Shown: in pieces, positions 59,959 through 64,000 of the stretch
How the letters are laid out: each line of letters starts with the position of its first letter
Numbering within the stretch: the stretch's first letter is position 1
NCBI RefSeq assembly: GCF_004751985.1
Contig: NZ_CP038492.1
Coordinates: 372,001-436,000, forward strand
From: Rhodophyticola sp. CCM32
Lineage (GTDB): Bacteria; Pseudomonadota; Alphaproteobacteria; Rhodobacterales; Rhodobacteraceae
Direction: 5' to 3'
Length of the DNA: 64,000 bases
The notes under the pieces: generated by a model
Told to the model about the DNA's origin: nothing
Databases searched by the model: none
Seen by the model: only the letters and a program-made list of their open reading frames with translations
Program-made: the position numbers and the translations under genes

Positions 59959-60418
59959 AGACTGGCAAGCCGACCCGGCTGAGCGAGAAGTTGAACGCGG
60001 AGCTCGACACGATCAGGCAGGAACACGTCGCCTCGATCTCATCCCAACTCAAGAGCTTCAGGATCGATTTGAAGAACATTGCGGGCGCCGCGCAGCATAC
60101 CATCGCGAGCGATACGCGCCGCTTTCAGACCGAGACGGCGAGCATCTTCGAGACGCGGCTGAGATCGATCCGCCTTTGGCTGACGATCTCGCCCTGGCTG
60201 ATCGCGGCGATGGTGCTGACGGGGATCGCCTCGATGGTGGCCGCGAGCTTTTTTTGGACGGTGCACCTGACGCGCTCGGAGCTGACAGAGATGGGTCTGA
60301 CGCGGATCGAGCGTCCCGAGGGGACCTGGCTGATCCTGGACCCATCGAAGACACGCCTACGTACCTGCACGATGGGCGAGAGACACGTCACCTGCATTCG
60401 GATCGAGGAGGACTATAG
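59756..60418 (+). pseudogene. Relaxase (MobA-like) C-terminal fragment
   Basis: 220 codons in a frame different from mobC and mobB. GRDELHSWIQDQIDIGLITDR, DLPRIGKAYITARDPETGERWRLKGEIF and the charged tail resemble the post-catalytic region of MobA relaxases. The catalytic Tyr/His domain is missing. The frame ends at TAG supplied by the repeat at 60413; after the repeat the same frame resumes (60519-60859, LARLRRAVGDGLRSLREGFDRL). So the ancestral gene was longer. Confidence 0.7.
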
Positions 60419-60431
60419 CATGCTGCCTTAA
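59955..60431 (+). CDS. mobB: MobB/MbeB-like protein nested in the relaxase frame
   Basis: 158 residues from ATG 59955. A helical N-terminal half (RLSEKLNAELDTIRQEHVAS), then two adjacent membrane segments (LWLTISPWLIAAMVLTGIA and MVAASFFWTVHL) and a short C-terminal domain with Cys residues. In ColE1-type plasmids mobB and mobD lie inside mobA in another frame; this is the same layout. The last residues (SMLP) and stop come from the inserted repeat. Confidence 0.75.
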   Translation: MKTGKPTRLSEKLNAELDTIRQEHVASISSQLKSFRIDLKNIAGAAQHTIASDTRRFQTETASIFETRLRSIRLWLTISPWLIAAMVLTGIASMVAASFFWTVHLTRSELTEMGLTRIERPEGTWLILDPSKTRLRTCTMGERHVTCIRIEEDYSMLP

Positions 60432-60518
60432 ACCTGAGACATCGCTTATCACAAATGTCCCGGGAACGCGAAGCGTGGCAGGGTGTTTGTGATTCAAGTT
60501 TCAGGCAGGGTGCTTTAG
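60413..60518. repeat. Palindromic repeat interrupting the mob genes
   Basis: 106 bp from CTATAG (60413) to CTTTAG (60518), with ends CTATAGCATGCTGCC and GGCAGGGTGCTTTAG complementary at 12 of 15 positions and inner arms TCACAAAT/TTTGTGA. Nearly identical, inverted, to 20770-20874. It interrupts both overlapping mob frames. Confidence 0.85.
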
Positions 60519-60818
60519 ATGACCCAACTGACAGCCTTGGAACGCGACTTGCTCGCCTGCGTCGAGCGGTTGGTGACGGCCTCAGAAGCCTCCGCGAAGG
60601 ATTTGACCGCCTTGGAGACACGCTCGACCGGCAGGATCGAGAGGGAACTGGCTGGCTTGAAAGACTGCGTGGCCTTGCTCATTCGGTCACAAACCGCATC
60701 CATGAAGGCCTTGAGCGGATTGCTGAACGACGTGGAGAGCTACAAGACGCTGGACGAGAGCTTGCAACAAAGCTTGACCTTAGCGAGGGCCGCCGCCGAG
60801 AGATTGAGGGACAGCTAG
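60519..60818 (+). CDS. mobD: MobD/MbeD-like coiled-coil protein
   Basis: 99 residues, ATG immediately after the repeat. Almost wholly helical with heptads (LTALERDLLACVERLV, LAGLKDCVALLIRS, SLQQSLTLARAAAERL). It matches the small coiled-coil MbeD type encoded inside mobA. It overlaps the resumed relaxase frame, which encodes RLRGLAHSVTNRIHEGLERI there. Same frame as mobB. Confidence 0.65.
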   Translation: MTQLTALERDLLACVERLVTASEASAKDLTALETRSTGRIERELAGLKDCVALLIRSQTASMKALSGLLNDVESYKTLDESLQQSLTLARAAAERLRDS

Positions 60819-60865
60819 ACAGCCAGGAGGCCCATGCAGAGCGGGGGTTGCGGCATTAGTCTCGA

Positions 60866-61510
60866 TCAATTCCAATCGCAGTAATTTGGGCTGACTCCAA
60901 GTATTGGGTCGCCGTCCGACCACATCCGCCAAACATAAATGCCATCTTCAGTCGACTTTTTTCGGATTAGTCGCGCGCTGTTATTTGAGAAGTTGATGCC
61001 TAATGGTCGCCCATCTCGGAACTCGACATCATCAAAATAGTAGAAGTCGTTGGTTCCCAAACCGTCATTGGAACCGTCAGACAGAACCGCTTGTACCACC
61101 ATTAGGTTATCTGACCAGCTAGGATCGCGACCAAACATTTCTCGAAAACTCTCACAGAAATTTATGCCGGCAGAGTTGACGCCATCTCCTCCGCTGGCTT
61201 CTTCAACATCTACAGGAGCCGAGCAACCATATACGCTTTCTGACACTTTGTTCCCATTCACATCCGTGTAGACGAAGTTGCCTTCGGGGAAAATGCCCGT
61301 AACCGACTGCTTATCAAAGCTATACACTTGCCCTGAGCATTCGATGTCGAAGAGCACAGTGGTTGATGAAACATCGACTATCCGACCAAAATACGTGGTA
61401 TTCTGGACGGATATTGCATCACTGAATGCAAGATTCGGTGCGCTGAGCATTGGGACCAGCAAACCCGCCAGACACCATTGCAAAAATGTCCTTGTTCGTA
61501 ATTCCAACAT
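60866..61510 (-). CDS. Orphan secreted protein
   Basis: 214 residues from ATG 61510, with GGAG about nine bases upstream. Signal peptide at residues 1-31 (LQWCLAGLLVPMLS core). The mature part has five Cys residues (IECSG, VYGCSAPV, INFCESF, NYCDW), an FYYFDDVEF segment and WRMWSDGDP. Not recognised as a known family. AT-rich and flanked by mob remnants and an IS5, so probably acquired. Confidence 0.7.
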   Translation of the reverse strand: MLELRTRTFLQWCLAGLLVPMLSAPNLAFSDAISVQNTTYFGRIVDVSSTTVLFDIECSGQVYSFDKQSVTGIFPEGNFVYTDVNGNKVSESVYGCSAPVDVEEASGGDGVNSAGINFCESFREMFGRDPSWSDNLMVVQAVLSDGSNDGLGTNDFYYFDDVEFRDGRPLGINFSNNSARLIRKKSTEDGIYVWRMWSDGDPILGVSPNYCDWN

Positions 61511-61564
61511 TAAAAAGCTCCACTTTTGGCGTGCCAAGAACGACGGGAGGCGCAAAGAATGCAG

Positions 61565-62334
61565 TTAGGCAGCGGACTCATAAAACTGGCACCATAGCCT
61601 GACGGATGCGAGTTTGATCATCGCCAAGAAGTTGGCAGATGTCTTTTCGTATCGGGTGGCTATACGGCGGAAGGAAGCTTTGAGGCGGCCAAAGAACCGC
61701 TCGATCTTGTTGCGCTCGCGATAGATATCGACGTCGAACTCGGCGGGCAGTTTGCGGTTGGATTTGGACGGGATGACGTCGATGGCGCCCTGTTCCCAGA
61801 TCATCTTGCGGATCGAATCCGCGTCATATGCCTTGTCAGCCAGAACGTATTGGCCAGGTTGCAGCCCGTCCAAAAGCTGTTCGCATGGGGGTGCATCGTG
61901 GGCTTGGCCCGGCGTCAGTTCATAGCGGATCGGCAACCCGTCCTGATTGGTAAGTGCATGTATTTTCGTGGTTAACCCACCCCGCGACCGGCCCATGCAA
62001 CGACGCGGGTCGTTTTTTTGAGCGTCGCTGCAGAATGGTGAACCCGAACCGATGTGCCATCCACCATCACGGTGTCGATATTGTGCGCATCGGCGACCGC
62101 CTCCATTACCCGATCCCAAATGCCCGCATAAGTCCATCGGTTGAAACGGTTGTAGATCGTTGTGTAGGGGCCGTATTGATCGGGCAAATCGCGCCACGGG
62201 ATGCCTGTGCGCAAGACATAGAAGATGCCATTGATCACACGCCGATCATCGACACGCTTAACCCCTCGGCTGTTATTTGGGAGCACTGCTTTGATGAACT
62301 CCCACTCCAAATCGCTCAAATCTGACCGCGCCAT
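61565..62334 (-). CDS. IS5/IS427 transposase produced by programmed -1 frameshift
   Basis: OrfA from ATG 62334 (RSDLSDLEWEFIKAVLPNN, GTSVRVHHSAATLKK) and OrfB (GRSRGGLTTKIHALTNQDG, DKAYDADSIRKMI, ERFFGRLKASFRRIATRYEK). They join by a -1 shift at A7 (plus-strand T at 62013-62019). The DDE triad is complete, so the element is probably active. Confidence 0.88.
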
Positions 62335-62413
62335 TCCACTGCTCCGCATATTGTCTTGCGGGAAATGAATCATAACAGGCTGGAAACGTGAAGCTCTTTG
62401 TAAGTACGCTGCC
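61567..62413 (-). mobile_element. IS5-family (IS427 group) insertion sequence, complete
   Basis: Ends GGCAGCG (61567) and CGCTGCC (to 62413) with TA on both sides (61565-61566, 62414-62415). It encloses a frameshifted transposase gene and sits 57 bp upstream of the orphan secreted protein gene. A different type from the IS5 at 54.6 kb by end sequence. Confidence 0.83.
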
Positions 62414-62451
62414 TAGAAGTCCAAATATGTTACATCTTGATGTCATGATTT

Positions 62452-62469
62452 GTGACATCTGAATGTCAC
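62452..62469. promoter_or_regulatory. Perfect palindrome at the end of the HTH gene
   Basis: GTGACAT-CTGA-ATGTCAC, seven-bp arms with a four-base spacer, overlapping the stop of the HTH gene. Further TGTCAT and TTACATC half-like motifs lie at 62430-62446. It might be an iteron-like or operator site of the lost plasmid locus. Confidence 0.4.
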
Positions 62470-62744
62470 CGATGCTTGCCAAGGACGCGCGCTTTCAGAT
62501 TCAACTCGTAGACGTTAGCGCGCCCTTGACCCTTCCTTGTGATCTTGATGAAGCCCTTGTCAGCCAATTCCTGCACATGGCGATTGACAGTACCACGCGC
62601 GATGCCGATGTGATCAGCTAGCGTATCCTGGCCAGGAAAACAGAAGTCATTGTTCCATGCGTACGACAGGAGCAGGGCGTAGACGAGCTTTGCTCTTGGC
62701 GAGATGGCGTTACTTTTCAAAATGGCATTGGGGTAATCCCCCAT
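62466..62744 (-). pseudogene. N-terminally truncated HTH_36 protein fused to an IS end
   Basis: 92 codons. Residues 10-85 form a winged HTH: RAKLVYALLLSYAWNNDFCFPGQDTLADHIGIARGTVNRHVQELADKGFI. This is typical of plasmid replication-associated regulators. The ATG and first five codons (MGDYP) come from the IS3 right end, so the original start has been replaced. Whether it is still translated is unknown. Confidence 0.7.
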
Positions 62745-62860
62745 TTTTAGTGGGGTCCAGCCGTAGAATTCACGCGGCTGTTTTCAATTTCATGGCGGGT
62801 GTTATGCCGCCGATACCCATGTTGGGTCGCTCGTTGTTGTAAGTCCAGAGCCATTCAGTC
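62741..62860 (-). mobile_element. IS3-family right-end remnant (same IS as at 45.2-45.6 kb)
   Basis: Reverse complement of about 45450-45570: ACTAAAAATGGGGGATTAC, the end of the OrfB coding region, and the terminal ATTC block are shared almost base for base. Cut off at 62860 by the left end of the next IS3 element. Confidence 0.85.
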
Positions 62861-63515
62861 TGAGCTACCCCCCGAAATTTGGACACTGACGTAAGCTATG
62901 ATTTGCTGTCTGCTGATCTCCGACGAAGAGGAGATCAGAGATGTCGAAACGGAAGAACCACAGCGCTGAGTTCAAGGCGAAAGTTGCGCTTGAAGCTTTG
63001 AAGGGGGAACGCACTGTTGCTGAGCTGTCGAGCCAGTTTGGCGTCCATCCCACGATGATCCACAGTTGGAAGCGGGCGCTGTTGGAAGGCGCGTCAGGCG
63101 TGTTTGAGCGGGGTGGAAAGAAAGCCCCAGAGATCGACGAAGAACAGGTCAAAGAGCTGCACGCAAAGATTGGGGAGCGGGCGGTGGCCAACGATTTTTT
63201 GTCACGAAAGCTCAAGCCCTGGGGCCTGAAGTGAGGCGCGGCATGGTCGAGAAGGACAATCCCAATTTGTCGATTGGCAAGCAGTGCAATCTGCTGTCGA
63301 TCTCGCGGTCGTCGTTTTACTACCAGCCCAAAGGCGAGACGGCGATGAACCTGATGTTGATGCGCCAGATCGACGAGCAGTTCCTGGAAACGCCGTTCTT
63401 TGGTGTTCGCCAAATGACCTGGCATCTGCGCAACGACGGTCATTTGGTCAATGAAAAGCGGATCGGGCGTCTGATGCGGCTCATGGGCTTGATGCCGATC
63501 TACCAGACCCGCCAA
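62861..63515 (+). mobile_element. Second IS3-family element, right part lost
   Basis: Left end TGAGCTACCCCCCGAAATTT at 62861. It carries orfA and the first part of orfB, and stops at about 63515 where an IS5-type fragment in the opposite direction begins. Confidence 0.8.
62941..63234 (+). CDS. IS3 OrfA
   Basis: 97 residues: KRKNHSAEFKAKVALEALKGERTVAELSSQFGVHPTMI is a standard IS3 OrfA helix-turn-helix, followed by a coiled-coil part with EEQVKELHAKIGERAVANDFLSRKL. Stop overlaps the orfB GTG start (GTGA). Confidence 0.92.
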   Translation: MSKRKNHSAEFKAKVALEALKGERTVAELSSQFGVHPTMIHSWKRALLEGASGVFERGGKKAPEIDEEQVKELHAKIGERAVANDFLSRKLKPWGLK

Positions 63516-63530
63516 GGTAAGGGATGGTGA
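63231..63530 (+). pseudogene. IS3 OrfB, truncated
   Basis: GTG start. NLSIGKQCNLLSISRSSFYYQPKGE and FFGVRQMTWHLRNDGHLVNEKRIGRLMRLMGLMPIYQ are the N-terminal IS3 OrfB region. The catalytic DDE half is missing: the sequence switches to an IS5 fragment at about 63515 and ends TRQGKGW. Inactive. Confidence 0.88.
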
Positions 63531-63900
63531 CGTGCAGTGTCTTCTGACGGCGACACAAAGTGCTGAAGTCCGGCACTTTCCAGTCGAGCCTGGCCAGCCG
63601 CAGCAGGCTTTCGACAAACCCAGTCGTCTGCCGAAGCGGCATGCCAAAAAGGACCTTCATCGTGAGGCAGACCCGGATGGCCGCATCACTGAACTCCGGT
63701 TGACGGCCGCGCTTGCCAGTCGCAGGCGCGCGCCAGCGCATCTCGGGATCAAACCAGATTGCAAGAGAACCGCGCTGCTTCAGCGCTCTGTTGTACGAAG
63801 CCCAGTTCCTGGTCTTGTACTCGTAGGGGACCAACTGCTCATGACTGCCAGCTATCACGCTGGACGCAAACAGTGAAGCTCTCAAACATTCGTACAACAA
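63515..63900 (-). pseudogene. IS5-family transposase N-terminal fragment
   Basis: Reading on the minus strand: LVPYEYKTRNWASYNRALKQRGSLAIWFDPEM, FSDAAIRVCLTMKVLFGMPLRQTTGFVESLLRL and KVPDFSTLCRRQKTLHVTIPY. It then breaks off before the catalytic domain at the junction with the IS3 orfB. Only the 5' third remains. Confidence 0.83.
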
Positions 63901-63949
63901 GGCCCTCCGTTACCTCAATCCAGATGCCGCTTAGGATGGCGGATAGGCC

Positions 63950-64000
63950 TCAATCGAGCATGACGCGGGTCTCGATCCGGTCGATCAGGGTGCCGCCTCG
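63950..64000 (-). CDS. Possible C-terminal end of a gene running off the window
   Basis: The last 51 bases on the minus strand read GGTLIDRIETRVMLD followed by TGA, looking like the end of a real protein rather than an IS. Too short to identify. The 50 bases between it and the IS5 fragment hold nothing clear. Confidence 0.35.
   Translation of the reverse strand, partial: RGGTLIDRIETRVMLD

Noticed and set aside
58296-64000. Prophage at tRNA-Arg
   Set aside because: No capsid, terminase, portal or lysis genes; the content is mobilization and IS debris.

Overview
The window looks like a chromosomal segment of an alphaproteobacterium of the Rhodobacteraceae/Roseobacter group. It is GC-rich, uses GTG and TTG starts freely, carries an RpoHII-type heat-shock sigma factor, has ethylmalonyl-CoA pathway genes (ecm, mch, mcl2) next to an mdh-sucCD-sucAB-lpd TCA cluster, and has the TIGR02300 Asp-rich protein beside tRNA-Ala. 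All assignments come from reading the translated sequence; no database search was run.

Layout. 1-17 kb is housekeeping: murJ-glnD, an LppC-like lipoprotein divergent from rsmI-yraN, gshB, comM, a GST, a cobU/phosphatase pair, rpoH, coaBC-dut-moeB-like, and an amino-acid ABC uptake pair. 17-43.9 kb is central carbon metabolism: ethylmalonyl-CoA mutase, an H-NS-like protein, deoD, sdhCDAB with two lipoproteins and a sulfotransferase, mch, mcl2, mdh, sucC-sulfotransferase-sucD, sucAB, lpd, then a FadR-type GntR regulator. A palindromic site TGTGATCACA lies twice, at 21-bp centre spacing, upstream of both sdhC and sucC, and once beside the GntR start. This suggests one local TCA regulon.

44.0-55.6 kb, between tRNA-Ala(GGC) and sdaA, is an accessory island. 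It holds a GFA-domain protein, a recombinase/IS3 chimera, a broken IS30, a GT61 glycosyltransferase, a MITE-like element, and complete IS110, IS630 and IS5 elements. Inside it, at 48.95-51.80 kb and visibly richer in AT, is the most interesting locus. It is a compact minus-strand cassette of a 28-codon peptide gene, a hairpin, a HExxH-motif putative peptide-modifying enzyme, an MFS transporter and a DUF6817/HD-like protein, and it reads as a small RiPP (ribosomally made, modified peptide) system.

55.6-58.3 kb returns to core genes (sdaA, a LacI-type regulator, tRNA-Arg(CCT)). From tRNA-Arg to the window end is a second island. It contains a decayed ColE1-like mobilization module (mobC, a relaxase C-terminal part with mobB and mobD nested in another frame), a DNA-binding plasmid-type protein, an orphan secreted protein and several IS fragments. 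A family of palindromic intergenic repeats, often ending in CTATAG, runs through the whole window. One copy is nested inside another, and two sit at the broken ends of mobile genes.
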